Assembly: GCA_903887455.1 (NCBI GenBank) | Contig: CAISPT010000151.1 | Coordinates: 1 to 34,919, forward strand | DNA from: an uncultured Opitutaceae bacterium | Lineage (GTDB): Bacteria > Verrucomicrobiota > Verrucomicrobiia > Opitutales > Opitutaceae | DNA: 34,919 nucleotides | Direction: 5' to 3' | Shown: piece after piece, positions 15,801 to 24,356 of the stretch | Layout of the letters: the number at the start of each line of letters is the position of its first letter | How positions within the stretch are numbered: position 1 is the stretch's first letter | Program-made: the position numbers and the translations under genes | Notes under the pieces: generated by a model | What the model saw: only the letters and a program-made list of their open reading frames with translations | Database searches by the model: none | Told to the model about the DNA's origin: nothing

Positions 15801-17269
15801 TGGATTTGAAGAACAAGCTCTCGGTCGCCCTTGCCGGGACGCGAGCCTCCGGCGAGAGCGGCGCGCAGGTGCAGGCCGTGAAGGCCGAGCTCGCGCGCGT
15901 CCAGGCTGATTTGGACGACGTGAAGTCCCGGCTCGCCCAGGCGACCGCGGAGGCGGCCGCCGCCAAGGGGGCCGCCCAGACGGCGAACCTCACCAAGGCC
16001 GAGAATACAGTCCTTAAGGCGGAGCTCGCGAAGGCAAAGGCCGACCTCGACTCGACGCGCGGGCAGTTGGCCCAGGCGGCGGCGGAGGCCTCAGCCGCAA
16101 AGTCCGCCGCCGAGACGGCGGGCCAGCTCAAGTCCGAGAACGCCTCTCTTAAGGAGAAGCTCGCTTCGGCAAGCACCTCTCTGCAGTCGGCTGGAGACAC
16201 CGGGACGCAGGTCGAGGCGCTTAAGGCCCAACTGTCCAAGGCGACAGAGGACGCCGCATCTGCCAAGGCCGCCAACCTCGCCCTCTCGGATCGCCTCGCC
16301 AAGGCCGAGGACGCCGAGAAGGCGCTCCAGGCCTCCGTCCAGAAGAATGCGGGAGATGCGGCGGCGAAGGCCAGGGCCCTCTCCTCCGAACTTGAGCGCA
16401 CGAAGGGCGCACTCGACGTGGCCCATGCGGAGCTCGCCCTCGCCAAGAATTCCACGAACGATCGGGTGACTGACGCCCAGAAGGCCGCCGACGCTGCGAA
16501 GGCGGACGCCGCGGCCAAGACCGCGGCCATGGAGCAGCAGCTTTCCGAGGCCAGGGCCCGGGACGAGGCGCTCACCTCGGACCTCGCTTCCGCAAAGAAG
16601 GACCTCGAGTCGGCCCGCCTGGCGCTCAGTGGAACCAAGGAGTCGGCCGCCGGCACGGCGACTGCGCTCGACCAGGCGAAGGCCGAGGGCGAGGCGCTGA
16701 AGGGCCAATTGGCCCAGGCCAAGTCCGACACCGAGTCCCTCCGCGCAAAGCTCGCGGCGGACGAGGAGGCGCTTAAGGGCGCCGGAGATTCGTTCGCAAA
16801 GACCCAGGCCCTTGCCGCGGAGCTCGCGCAGGCGAAGGGCGACCTCGCCGCGACGCAGTCCCAGCTGGCCGATGCGCTGAAACTCGCCTCGACCGCGAAG
16901 CAGCAGGCCGAGGACCACGGCCTCGACCGGGACAGCCTCCAGAAGCAGGTGGCCGACCTCTCGGCGAAGCTCGCGGCCTCGCAGGCCGCGACCGCCTCTC
17001 TCCAGGAGGAGAACACGCGCCTTAGGCGCTCGTCCCCGCTCAGGCCCGCGACGGCGCTCGCGGCGCAGGCCATCGCGGCCGCGGCCCCCACCCCGGTGCC
17101 GACCCCGGTGCCCAGGACCTACACGGTCGCCGACGGCGACACGCTGACAAAGATCTCGCTCCGGTACTACGGCACCTCGTCCAAGTGGATCACGATCTAC
17201 CAGGCGAACCGCGACAAGCTGCCGAACGAGAGCGTCCTCTCGATCGGGACGGTGCTCCGGATCCCGTAG
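12869..17269 (+). CDS. giant secreted coiled-coil protein with Sel1-like N-terminus and C-terminal LysM
   Basis: The protein has 1466 residues. A signal peptide (STLALFALSLATAVFA) is followed by one Sel1/TPR-like segment (AENGNAIAQYNLGLAYATG, residues about 37-75), a Pro/Ala-rich linker (130-160), and about 1200 residues of Ala/Lys/Glu/Asp-rich coiled coil. The rod contains repeats of about 80 residues that start with DEAALKAAG-like motifs. After a Pro-rich hinge (PTPVPTPVPRTY) comes a LysM domain, residues 1416-1466 (YTVADGDTLTKISLRYYG), which should bind peptidoglycan. The product is therefore likely a wall-anchored envelope rod. It looks monocistronic; the next gene is convergent, with four bases between the stops. 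A role in envelope structure or spacing is inference; no homologue with known function is recognised. Confidence 0.85.
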   Translation: MPSSGRSTLALFALSLATAVFAADPLPPDLAALKVKAENGNAIAQYNLGLAYATGSGVPLDQAEAYVWLTLASEQGSTGKDIGVLVSGMSPEVLAEGKRRLEMERSQIAVPAPVASSITFNNTRREIAPSPKEAPAPVAPKPAPEAQAPAPTADPEVAQQKAKIKELQDKVAQDASVTQQLTRELDERGQALMQALAQINAVKNLQTSQDDAAEKELNSTRAALEASKLALQDAKADAAAKLDALQKNADASAAEAERLKATVAQDEAALKAAGSSSASTQASVADLSKARDDLAAALKKAEADKADLATRAAGLEQDLAKRTAESDRNFNQLAQDEAALKAAQAAAARTDALAAELSQAKNDLAAATAQLAEATKSAQAASSAAASAAPKDRLDSLTAELATTRQALAEAKAAAIKEKEAEVTWSASLEKELAAQTAMSNELKDKLAAANEALKAAGDTGAGARKISADLASAKADLAAARDQLVQAQAAEDQLTAKVQAQQAALKEASGLGPKVDKLTADLAASRKAVDSASEAVAASEQKAAQASEKLAAAERDLETAKAQVAGVQKERDSLAAKLSVDDAALKSAGETGSKAQALANELSLAKRELEAAKVTSLAAVNDAAAKSSALSKAESDLKASEDKLASLAKDRDALAARLAADETALTAATGDASAKVKMLSDQLAAAQKDLEAEKAASEAISKVSNAKGLALKHMAGDLESAQESLAAVQKDRDALLAKLTSDEAALKVAGDSGPKVQELSASLAAAKKDLEAQKALTASAAQDASAKAAAFTQASSELKAAQADLAAAQKDHDSLIARINDREAALKAAGSTGDKAAALAANLEAARADIDSLRTQAAAASKDADAKAAALAKATTDLKDAQERLASTVKEKDALLADQESALKTAGAAGERAEALARQLEATQRDLAAAKAAEESASRDAAAKASALTEAHKAADASGAQVLSLEKDLADRTAETVDLKNKLSVALAGTRASGESGAQVQAVKAELARVQADLDDVKSRLAQATAEAAAAKGAAQTANLTKAENTVLKAELAKAKADLDSTRGQLAQAAAEASAAKSAAETAGQLKSENASLKEKLASASTSLQSAGDTGTQVEALKAQLSKATEDAASAKAANLALSDRLAKAEDAEKALQASVQKNAGDAAAKARALSSELERTKGALDVAHAELALAKNSTNDRVTDAQKAADAAKADAAAKTAAMEQQLSEARARDEALTSDLASAKKDLESARLALSGTKESAAGTATALDQAKAEGEALKGQLAQAKSDTESLRAKLAADEEALKGAGDSFAKTQALAAELAQAKGDLAATQSQLADALKLASTAKQQAEDHGLDRDSLQKQVADLSAKLAASQAATASLQEENTRLRRSSPLRPATALAAQAIAAAAPTPVPTPVPRTYTVADGDTLTKISLRYYGTSSKWITIYQANRDKLPNESVLSIGTVLRIP
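14612..15565 (+). repeat. best-preserved 80-residue coiled-coil repeats in the LysM protein gene
   Basis: Four consecutive units begin at codons 582, 662, 743 and 823 (bases 14612, 14852, 15095, 15335), with lengths of 80, 81, 80 and 77 residues. Each begins with a motif such as DDAALKSAGETG or DEAALKVAGDSG and shares ALAxxLxxAxxDL and KDRDALxAxL segments. More diverged copies of the same motif occur on both sides, for example at residues near 264 and 1305. The nucleotide sequences have drifted, so this is an old protein-level duplication. Confidence 0.8.
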
Positions 17270-17273
17270 GCCC

Positions 17274-18035
17274 CTAAGCCGGGGGCCCCGGGAGGAAGTC
17301 GGCGATGTTCGGGATCTCGTGGACCCGGCGGCCGCCGTTCCGGCGCTCGAGGTAGAAGTCCTCCTCGGGCTTCATCGGTGACTCGTCGCCGTCCTCGATC
17401 TCGTCCTCGTCCTCCTCCTCGTCCTCGTCGACCACCCACTCCTGCTCGTCGAAGACGTGCGACATGCGCCGGGCCACGGGGGCCAGCACCAGGGCCGGGT
17501 TCTTCACCTTTCCGTCCTTCACGAACTCGAAGAGGCAGGGGTAGAACTTGTCCTCAAACTTGGCCCTGAAGTCCCCCATCCACTTGTTGGAGACACCGTC
17601 CCTCCGGTTGAGGAGGACGACGTCCGAGTAGAAGATGCAGGCCTCGTACCAGGCGAAGAGCTTGGGGTGGGCCTCCGCGAGCTGGCAGTTCACGATGCAG
17701 AGGACCCGCGCCACCTCGGTCACCCGGTCCGAGAGGAAGGACTTCCATCCCTCGATCTGGTCCACGGGGTTGTGGCGGCCGTCAAAGAGGATGAAGACAT
17801 GGGTGGCGTCCGGGGGGAGCTGGGCGTCCACGGCGTTGTCGGGGCCGAGCGTCCAGCGGAGGAGCGCCGGGAAGGAGGCGTCCCGGGGATCCGGGGCCTC
17901 CTGGCCGGAGAACAGGAACGCGGGCCTGTCGCCCTCGGCGAGGCCCTCGACCAGATCGGACAACACCTCCCTGCGCCCGGAGCCGGCGGCCCCGAGCACC
18001 AGGTAGACCCGGGGTTTGTCGTCCGCGTCGCTCAG
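17274..18035 (-). CDS. P-loop GTPase-like protein of unknown function, probable CTG start
   Basis: From CTG 18035 the product has 253 residues. ATG/GTG choices are poor: GTG 17999 would cut away the first beta strand (PRVYLVLG) of the nucleotide-binding fold. The CTG overlaps the aroC stop as CTGA, the geometry usual for coupled genes. The P-loop GAAGSGRRE lacks the Walker A Lys and Ser/Thr, so nucleotide binding is doubtful. Later segments ([36 protein letters not shown]) look like the switch and base-recognition strands of SIMIBI-class (CobW-like) GTPases. Residues about 205-235 are a long Asp/Glu tail. Function unknown; the assignment to that superfamily is tentative. Confidence 0.6.
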   Translation of the reverse strand: MSDADDKPRVYLVLGAAGSGRREVLSDLVEGLAEGDRPAFLFSGQEAPDPRDASFPALLRWTLGPDNAVDAQLPPDATHVFILFDGRHNPVDQIEGWKSFLSDRVTEVARVLCIVNCQLAEAHPKLFAWYEACIFYSDVVLLNRRDGVSNKWMGDFRAKFEDKFYPCLFEFVKDGKVKNPALVLAPVARRMSHVFDEQEWVVDEDEEEDEDEIEDGDESPMKPEEDFYLERRNGGRRVHEIPNIADFLPGPPA

Positions 18036-19126
18036 AAGGTGAAGGTCTTGTTCTGCGCGGCGTTGCGCATCCAGTGGTCGAGGAGCACCAAAGCCGCCAT
18101 GGCCTCGACGATCGGGACGGCGCGCGGGAGGACGCAGGGGTCGTGGCGGCCCCTGCCGGTGAGTTCGGTCGCGGCACCGGAGGAGTCGACCGTCGCCTGG
18201 GGAATCATGATCGTGGCGGTGGGCTTGAAGGCCACGCTGAAGACGATCTCCTCGCCGTTCGAGATCCCGCCCTGGACGCCGCCGGAGCGGTTGGTCGCGG
18301 TCCCCACTCCGCCTGCCTTGGGCACAAAGGCGTCGTTGTGCTCTGAGCCGAGGAGGAGCGTCCCCTGGAAGCCGCTTCCGATCTCGAAGCCCTTGGTGGC
18401 CGGCAGGGAAAGCATCGCCTTTGCGAGGTCGGCCTCCAGCCGGTCGAAGACGGGTTCACCGAGGCCCGCGGGCACCCCGCGGATCCGGCAGGTCACGATC
18501 CCGCCGACCGAGTCGCCCTTCGAGCGCACATCCTCGATCCGGGCGATCATGGCGGCCGCGGTCTCGGGGTCCGGGCAGCGGACGGGGTTTGCCTCAATCT
18601 CGGCGAGACTCGGGAAGGCCTTCGGGGTCCCCGGGGGGAGCGCCAGGTCCTGGACCCGGGACACGTAGGCCCGGATCTCGATCGCCTGGGAGGAGAGGAT
18701 CTTCTTTGCCACGGCGGCCGCGGCCACGCGGCCCACGGTTTCCCGCGCCGAACTCCGGCCGCCGCCCCGGTGGTCCCGGATCCCGTACTTCATCTGGTAG
18801 GCGAAATCGGCGTGGGAGGGCCGGAACTTGTCCCGCATCTCGTCGTAGGCCCCGGGCCTCTGGTCGGAGTTCCTGACAAGGAGCGAGATCGGGGCCCCGG
18901 TCGTCCGGCCCTCGAAGACCCCGGAGAGGATCTCGACCAGGTCCTTCTCCTTCCGGGGGGTGACGATCGAGCTCTGGCCGGGCCTCCTGCGGTCCAGGTC
19001 CCCCTGGATGTCCCCTTCCGAAAGCGGCAGCCCCGGGGGGCACCCGTCGATCACGACCCCCACGGCGGCCCCGTGACTCTCGCCCCAGGTGGTGATGGTG
19101 AAGAGCTTTCCGAACGTGTTGGGCAT
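18032..19126 (-). CDS. aroC: chorismate synthase
   Basis: AroC converts 5-enolpyruvylshikimate-3-phosphate to chorismate, the last shikimate-pathway step, using reduced FMN. The 364-residue length and motifs fit: [53 protein letters not shown]-like region (AVAKKIL), [11 protein letters not shown] and [20 protein letters not shown] 19126 begins the standard [15 protein letters not shown]; an upstream in-frame start at 19192 would add a non-conserved tail. The gene is divergent from gspD across 148 bp and its stop overlaps the start of the P-loop-like gene. Confidence 0.96.
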   Translation of the reverse strand: MPNTFGKLFTITTWGESHGAAVGVVIDGCPPGLPLSEGDIQGDLDRRRPGQSSIVTPRKEKDLVEILSGVFEGRTTGAPISLLVRNSDQRPGAYDEMRDKFRPSHADFAYQMKYGIRDHRGGGRSSARETVGRVAAAAVAKKILSSQAIEIRAYVSRVQDLALPPGTPKAFPSLAEIEANPVRCPDPETAAAMIARIEDVRSKGDSVGGIVTCRIRGVPAGLGEPVFDRLEADLAKAMLSLPATKGFEIGSGFQGTLLLGSEHNDAFVPKAGGVGTATNRSGGVQGGISNGEEIVFSVAFKPTATIMIPQATVDSSGAATELTGRGRHDPCVLPRAVPIVEAMAALVLLDHWMRNAAQNKTFTF

Positions 19127-19137
19127 CGCGCCTTGGG

Positions 19138-19235
19138 AAGGTTGCCCCCGAAAAGGGACCCCGCAAGCGGCAAATCTAGGCGATAGAGGCAACCTTTGCC
19201 CCGGGAGGGCGTCATAACAGCACGCCCTTTACAAT
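19138..19235. promoter_or_regulatory. aroC/gspD divergent control region with two inverted repeats
   Basis: Two structures are visible in this 148-bp spacer. AAGGTTGCC (19138-19146) and its exact complement GGCAACCTT (19188-19196) are 41 bp apart. AGGGCGT (19206-19212) and ACGCCCT (19222-19228) form a 7-bp hairpin with a 9-base loop, and a TACAAT hexamer (19230-19235) follows, a possible -10 element for gspD. No good -35 hexamer is seen at 17 bp, so activation by a bound protein at the repeats is possible. Confidence 0.3.
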
Positions 19236-19274
19236 GGTGGCGCTTTGCCCCCTAATCCGCATTCCCGAATCTGC

Positions 19275-21332
19275 ATGACATTGCGCCTCGCACGCTTGTG
19301 GCTCTTCACCGGGCTCTTGGCCACGGTAACGGGCCTCCGGGCCGACCCCGTTGCATCCCCGAAGCCTGCGGCCGTGGCGCTGAAGCCGGGCGACCCGATG
19401 GTCGACTCCTTCAAGCTCGCCGACGGCGACATCGACTCGGTCTTAAGCGCCCTGGAGATCTACACGGGCCGGACGGTGGTCCGCCCGGGCCAGCTGGCGA
19501 CGGCCAACTATTCCCTCAAGATCACCCGGCCGATCCCGAGGTCGGAGCTCGTGACGGCCTTGGAGACCCTCCTTGAGCTGAACGGGATCTCGGTGACCCC
19601 GATGGGCGACCGGTTCCTTAAGGTGACGAACCTGGGCGGCGCGAAGAGCGAGGCCCCCGAAATGATCATTGGCTCCTCGCTCGACCTGCCGGCGAGCGGC
19701 AAGGTCGCGACCAAGATCTTCGAGCTCACCTTCCTTAGGGTCTCGGAGTTCGTGCCCCAGATACAGACCTTCATGACCCCGGGGATCGGCGGCGGGATCG
19801 TCCAGCTCGAGAAGGCGAACGTCGCCATGGTGACCGACACGGTCGAGAACCTGCAGCGGATCGAGCGGCTTCTCGCCGAGGTCGACAAGCCGAGGCAGGA
19901 GAGCCTGGCGCCCCGGTTCTACGCGCTAAAGAACGGCGCCAAGGCGAGCGACGTCGTGAGCAAGATCCGCTCGATGCTGACCGGCGCCGCCGCCAACCAG
20001 CTCCGCTCCACCACGACCTACACGCCCGACGACCGCACGAACCAGATCATCGTGATCGCCGACCCCAGGGAATACCCCCTCTTCGACGCGATCATCAGCC
20101 AACTGGACATCAAGAGCGACCCGTTCACGCGCATGGAGGTGATCGCCTTGAAGCACGGCGACGCGAAGGACGTCGCCACCCTCCTTTCGAACCTCGTGAG
20201 CGGCCAGAACGCCGCCGCCCAGAAGACCTCAAACCAGTCGGTCCGGCCCGGCCAGATCGTGACCCCGCTTAACCCGCAGAACCCCGCGGCCCCGGCCATC
20301 CAGGCCGCCGCGGCGGTCGCAAGCGAGGCCGTGGGCTCGAGCGAGTTCAGCGGGCTTGTCACCATCCAGCCAGACGAGCGCACGAACTCAATCGTGGTCT
20401 CGGGGACCTTTGACGACATCCGGCTCATCAAGGGGATCGTTGACAAGATCGACGTCCTCCTGGCCCAGGTCTCGATCCAGGTCGTGATCGCCGAGGTTTC
20501 GCTCACCGACTCGGACGTGAGCGGCGTGCAGGCGCTTGGGCTCCAGGTCGGCAAGGCCCCGAACGGGGGAACCTCGATCACGGGCTTCTCGGGTTCCATC
20601 GCTGGCTGGACGGTTGGCGCCTCGCCGGGGGCCTCCGGGCTCACGGGCGTGAACCCGCTCAGTTTCCTCGCCCAGCTCCGCGCAGCCGGGGACCGCCACC
20701 GGGTGAAGATCCTCCAGGCGAACACGATCACGACCACCCACAACAAGGAGGCGAAGCTCACGGTGAGCCAGCAGCAGCCCGTGATCACGGGCTCGACCGC
20801 CGAGCCGATCGCGGCCACGACCTCGACCTCCTTCGCCACGTCATCCCAGGTGACCTACAAGGACATCGGCATCACGCTCAAGGTGACGCCGCTGATCGGA
20901 GACGACGGCAACATCCAGCTGACAATCGACCAGACGGTCGACGACAACCAGGGCAGCACCACGATCGACGGCAACAGCCAGCCGATCATCGGCCACCGCG
21001 AGGCCACCGCCTTCATCAACGTGACGGACGGCCAGATGGCGGTCTTGGGCGGCCTCCAGAGCTCCGGCCACACGACCGACCGCCAGAAGCTGGGGCTCAT
21101 TTACGAGATCCCGATCCTCGGCAACCTGCTCGGCTACCGGAACAACGAGCTCGACCGCACGGAGCTCCTCCTCTTCATCCAGCCGCATGTGATCCGCCCC
21201 GACGAGGCCACGGCCGACACGAGGAAGCAGATCGAGGGAATGGGCAACAAGGAGCAGATCAACGATTACCTGAAGAACCCGGGCAAGATGCCCGACGCGA
21301 AGGATTCGCTGATCGAGAAGCTGAAGAACTAG
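19275..21332 (+). CDS. gspD: type II secretion system secretin GspD
   Basis: GspD is the outer-membrane pore of the T2SS. ATG 19275 begins a signal peptide (LARLWLFTGLLATVTGLRA). The 685-residue protein then has an N0-like domain (residues about 45-115, FKLADGDIDSVLSALEIYTG), ring domains of the N1-N3 type (FYALKNGAKASDVVSKIRSM; VIALKHGDAKDVATLLSNL; QPDERTNSIVVSGTFDDI), and the secretin barrel from about residue 390 (IQVVIAEVSLTDSDVSGVQ) to the conserved end (TDGQMAVLGGL, IPILGNLLGYRNN, LLLFIQPHVI). No lipoprotein Cys is present. gspE starts 22 bp downstream. The distance to aroC and the inverted repeats suggest that its promoter lies at 19200-19270. Confidence 0.93.
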   Translation: MTLRLARLWLFTGLLATVTGLRADPVASPKPAAVALKPGDPMVDSFKLADGDIDSVLSALEIYTGRTVVRPGQLATANYSLKITRPIPRSELVTALETLLELNGISVTPMGDRFLKVTNLGGAKSEAPEMIIGSSLDLPASGKVATKIFELTFLRVSEFVPQIQTFMTPGIGGGIVQLEKANVAMVTDTVENLQRIERLLAEVDKPRQESLAPRFYALKNGAKASDVVSKIRSMLTGAAANQLRSTTTYTPDDRTNQIIVIADPREYPLFDAIISQLDIKSDPFTRMEVIALKHGDAKDVATLLSNLVSGQNAAAQKTSNQSVRPGQIVTPLNPQNPAAPAIQAAAAVASEAVGSSEFSGLVTIQPDERTNSIVVSGTFDDIRLIKGIVDKIDVLLAQVSIQVVIAEVSLTDSDVSGVQALGLQVGKAPNGGTSITGFSGSIAGWTVGASPGASGLTGVNPLSFLAQLRAAGDRHRVKILQANTITTTHNKEAKLTVSQQQPVITGSTAEPIAATTSTSFATSSQVTYKDIGITLKVTPLIGDDGNIQLTIDQTVDDNQGSTTIDGNSQPIIGHREATAFINVTDGQMAVLGGLQSSGHTTDRQKLGLIYEIPILGNLLGYRNNELDRTELLLFIQPHVIRPDEATADTRKQIEGMGNKEQINDYLKNPGKMPDAKDSLIEKLKN

Positions 21333-21354
21333 GGGCCGGGCCCCCCTTGGAGCC

Positions 21355-23073
21355 ATGCCAGTCATTCAGCCGGATTCCCTTCCCGAGGCGATCGCCGCCC
21401 GGCTCTCCGACGAGCAGCGGCAGGCCGTCCTCGGCGCCGCCCGCGGCAGCCGGCTCTCAGTCCTCTGCGCGGCGCTCGGGGTCGACGAGAATTCCGCCCT
21501 TAACCTCGCGGCCGCGGCCGCCGGGCTCAACATTGCGACGAACCTGGAGACCGACCCGGGCGCCCGCGGCCTCCTGCCGGCGCGCCTGGTCCACGACTTC
21601 CAGATTATCCCGATCCGCGTCGGTCCCGCCCCCGCGGAGGACACCGAGGCCACGGCCTCGACGCCGCTCCACCTGGCCTCCGCCTGGCTCCCGGACACCT
21701 CCATGGCCGACTGGCTCAGGACGTTCACGCCCCGGCCGCTCGTGTGGCACTTGGCGGTCCCCGAGCGCGTCCACCAGTTGATCATCGAGAACTTCGGCGT
21801 CGGCTCCGGCGCCCTCGAGGACTCCGACGAGGGCTACGTGGCCCCGGAGGCGCTCCGGGACAACGAGGCCGAGGTCGACGAGGACGCGGCCGTCGTCCGG
21901 TTCGTGACGGACGTCATCACGCAGGCCGTGGACGACCAGGCAACCGACATCCACTTCGAGCCCCAGGAGGGGCAGCTAAGGATCCGCTACCGGGTGGACG
22001 GGCTCCTGGTCCCGGTCTCCGTGCCTGAGAACCTGCTCCGCTTCCAGGACGCCATCATCTCGCGCGTAAAGATCATGGCGCGGCTCAACATCTCGGAGCG
22101 GCGTCTCCCCCAGGACGGAAGGATCAACTTCAAGGCGGCCGGCAACACGCTCGACATCCGCGTCTCGACGATCCCGACAATCTACGCCGAGTCGATCTCG
22201 CTCAGGCTCCTGAACAAGCGGAAGGAAGCCTACACGATGGACCGCCTCGGGATGAGCGCGGAGGAGCAGGACCAGATCAAGCAGGTGCTCGACTACCCGC
22301 ACGGGATCATCCTCGTGACCGGCCCGACGGGCTCGGGCAAGAGCACGTCGCTCAACGCCTTCCTGCGGCAGATCAACTCGACGGACCTGCGCATCATCAC
22401 GATCGAGGACCCGATCGAGTACGAGGTCCCGGGAGTCAACCAGATGCAGGTGCGCGCCGAGATCGGCCTCACCTTCGCAAGCGCGCTCCGCCACGTTCTC
22501 CGGCAGGATCCCGACGTCATCATGGTGGGCGAGATCCGCGACCGGGAGACGGCCGACATCGCGATCCGCGCCTCCCTCACGGGGCATCTGGTGTTCTCGA
22601 CGCTCCACACGAACGACGCCCCGGGCGCCATCACGCGGCTCGTGGACATGGGGATCGAGCCCTTCCTCGTGGCGAGCGCGATCGAGCTCGTGATCGCCCA
22701 GAGGCTCGTGCGCCGGCTCTGCCCGGAGTGCACGCGGCCGGAGCCCGTCTCCCGGGTGAAGCTCCTCGAGTCCCTCGCGATCCTCGGCTGCAACGCCTCC
22801 GAGGCGGAGTCGGTCACCGCGCTCAAGGCTCCCGTCGGCTGCGACCGCTGCCGCGGGACGGGCTACCGGGGCCGGATCGGCCTCTTCGAGATCTTCCGCC
22901 TGAACGAGGAGATGCACACCCAGGTGCTCCACCGGGAGAGCACGCGCACGCTCGCGCAGAGCGCCCGGGCCCACGGCATGAGGACGCTCGGCCAGAGCGG
23001 CTGGGACAAGGTGAAGGCCGGGTTCACGACGCTCGAGGAGGTCCTCCGCGTGATCACGATCTCCGAGAAATAG
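21355..23073 (+). CDS. gspE: type II secretion ATPase GspE
   Basis: GspE is the cytoplasmic ATPase that powers pseudopilus assembly. The 572-residue protein has an N-terminal GspE_N-type domain (residues about 1-150), then the ATPase core with Walker A GPTGSGKST at 323, the Asp box, Walker B DPDVIMVGEIRD near 385 and the His box GHLVFSTLHTNDA. Four cysteines in two pairs (C456/C459 in CPEC, C496/C499 in CDRC) form the zinc-binding insert typical of GspE and PilB. It lies between gspD (22 bp) and gspF (11 bp), a clear operon. The domain order is complete and nothing is missing. Confidence 0.95.
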   Translation: MPVIQPDSLPEAIAARLSDEQRQAVLGAARGSRLSVLCAALGVDENSALNLAAAAAGLNIATNLETDPGARGLLPARLVHDFQIIPIRVGPAPAEDTEATASTPLHLASAWLPDTSMADWLRTFTPRPLVWHLAVPERVHQLIIENFGVGSGALEDSDEGYVAPEALRDNEAEVDEDAAVVRFVTDVITQAVDDQATDIHFEPQEGQLRIRYRVDGLLVPVSVPENLLRFQDAIISRVKIMARLNISERRLPQDGRINFKAAGNTLDIRVSTIPTIYAESISLRLLNKRKEAYTMDRLGMSAEEQDQIKQVLDYPHGIILVTGPTGSGKSTSLNAFLRQINSTDLRIITIEDPIEYEVPGVNQMQVRAEIGLTFASALRHVLRQDPDVIMVGEIRDRETADIAIRASLTGHLVFSTLHTNDAPGAITRLVDMGIEPFLVASAIELVIAQRLVRRLCPECTRPEPVSRVKLLESLAILGCNASEAESVTALKAPVGCDRCRGTGYRGRIGLFEIFRLNEEMHTQVLHRESTRTLAQSARAHGMRTLGQSGWDKVKAGFTTLEEVLRVITISEK

Positions 23074-23084
23074 GGCCCCGCCCG

Positions 23085-24353
23085 ATGCCCCGCTATTCGT
23101 ACAAGGCCCGCGACACGTCCGGGAAGGCCTCCGATGGGGTGATCGACGCCCCCGCGAGGAAGGACGCGCTCAGGCTCCTTTCCGCAAGGGGCCTCTCGAT
23201 CACCTCGGTCTCCGATTTGCCTGGTGCCGCGGCGGCCGGACAAGCCCGGAAGCCGGCGACCCCGGCGCCCGAGGCGGCCCCGAAGGTCGCCGGCGGGAGC
23301 CCCGAGACGACGCCAAAGCGCGCGCAGCGCCTCCCCTTCCTCGAGTCGCTCCACGACCTCACCTCCTCCGGGCTCTCCGCGGGCGAGGCCGTCCGCCTCC
23401 TCTCCGTCCGGATCAAGGAACCGCGGCTGAGGAGCCTCTCCGAGGGCCTCTGGGCCAGGCTCTCCGAGGGCGCCCCGCTCTCGCGGGCCATGGAGGCCTA
23501 CCCGGAGGTCTTCGATCCATCGACCGTGAACCTGATCCGGGCCGGCGAGGCCACGGGTTCCCTGAACGACACCCTGGCGCGCCTGATCGAGATGCTGACC
23601 GAGCAGCGCGAGCTCCGCACGGCGCTCCTCACGGCGATGGCCTACCCGCTCCTGATCGTGGTCGCCTCCTTTGGCGTCGTCCTCTTCTTCCTCTTCTTCC
23701 TGCTGCCCCGGCTCCAGACCCTCCTCGCCTCCCTCGGGGGGAAGATGCCGCTTCCGACCCGGATCCTGGTCGCGCTCGCCAACTTCACGCTCCACTACGG
23801 CGTCTTTGTCGCGATCGCCGGCGCGATCGCCGGGGTGTCCCTCTGGCGGTGGCGCTCGACCGAGGTCGGGCGCGCGCGGAGCGACGCGTGGCTCCTCAAG
23901 CTCCCCGCGGTCGGGCCCTTCATCGTCTCGCAGACGGTCCTCGCCTTCAGCCAGACGCTCGGCGTGCTCCTGCAGAACGGGATCACCACCTCGGATGCCC
24001 TCCGGATGACCGAGCGCCAGATCGAGAACCGCGTGCACCGGGTGGCCTTCGAGGGGGCGATCGAGCGGGTCCTGGAGGGCGAGGCCCTCTCGACAGCGCT
24101 CGGGCGGACCGGGTGCTTCCCGGAGCTTGTCCTCGACCGGCTCTCGGTGGGCGAGAACACCGGAAACGTGGTCCCGAGCCTCCGGGACATCGCGAAGACC
24201 TACCAGAAGCAGATCTCCCGGCAGCTTAACTTCTTCACCAAGGTGATCGCCTCGGTGATCCTGGGCGCCGTCTTCATCTTCGTCGGCTTCATCGCGATCG
24301 CCATGGTGATGGCGGTGCTCCAGGTGAGCTCGAGCTTCAAGGTCGGCGGCTAG
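23085..24353 (+). CDS. gspF: type II secretion inner-membrane platform protein GspF
   Basis: GspF is the polytopic inner-membrane protein on which the ATPase acts. I chose ATG 23085 (422 residues) because it gives the family start MPRYSYKARDTSGK; the longer upstream frame overlaps gspE and is not conserved-looking. Two T2SSF repeats are seen (from LPFLESLHDLTSSGLSAGEA and from VLAFSQTLGVLLQNGI), each followed by hydrophobic helices, including LLIVVASFGVVLFFLFFLLP and IASVILGAVFIFVGFIAIAM. A 50-residue Ala/Pro-rich linker (residues about 46-85) separates the N-terminal piece from the first repeat. It converges on the GH44 gene with three bases between stops. Confidence 0.94.
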   Translation: MPRYSYKARDTSGKASDGVIDAPARKDALRLLSARGLSITSVSDLPGAAAAGQARKPATPAPEAAPKVAGGSPETTPKRAQRLPFLESLHDLTSSGLSAGEAVRLLSVRIKEPRLRSLSEGLWARLSEGAPLSRAMEAYPEVFDPSTVNLIRAGEATGSLNDTLARLIEMLTEQRELRTALLTAMAYPLLIVVASFGVVLFFLFFLLPRLQTLLASLGGKMPLPTRILVALANFTLHYGVFVAIAGAIAGVSLWRWRSTEVGRARSDAWLLKLPAVGPFIVSQTVLAFSQTLGVLLQNGITTSDALRMTERQIENRVHRVAFEGAIERVLEGEALSTALGRTGCFPELVLDRLSVGENTGNVVPSLRDIAKTYQKQISRQLNFFTKVIASVILGAVFIFVGFIAIAMVMAVLQVSSSFKVGG

Positions 24354-24356
24354 CAG

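Noticed and set aside
14347-17091. A 914-codon open frame on the minus strand inside the coiled-coil gene
   Set aside because: It is a mirror of the strongly biased Ala/Lys/Glu codons of the plus-strand gene. Its product is Ala/Ser/Arg-rich with no domain, while the plus frame has a signal peptide, repeats and LysM.
17269-17287. A GGCCCC/GGGGCC hairpin between the convergent coiled-coil and P-loop gene ends
   Set aside because: The six-pair stem is expected by chance in such GC-rich DNA and no T-run follows on either strand, so I do not call a terminator.
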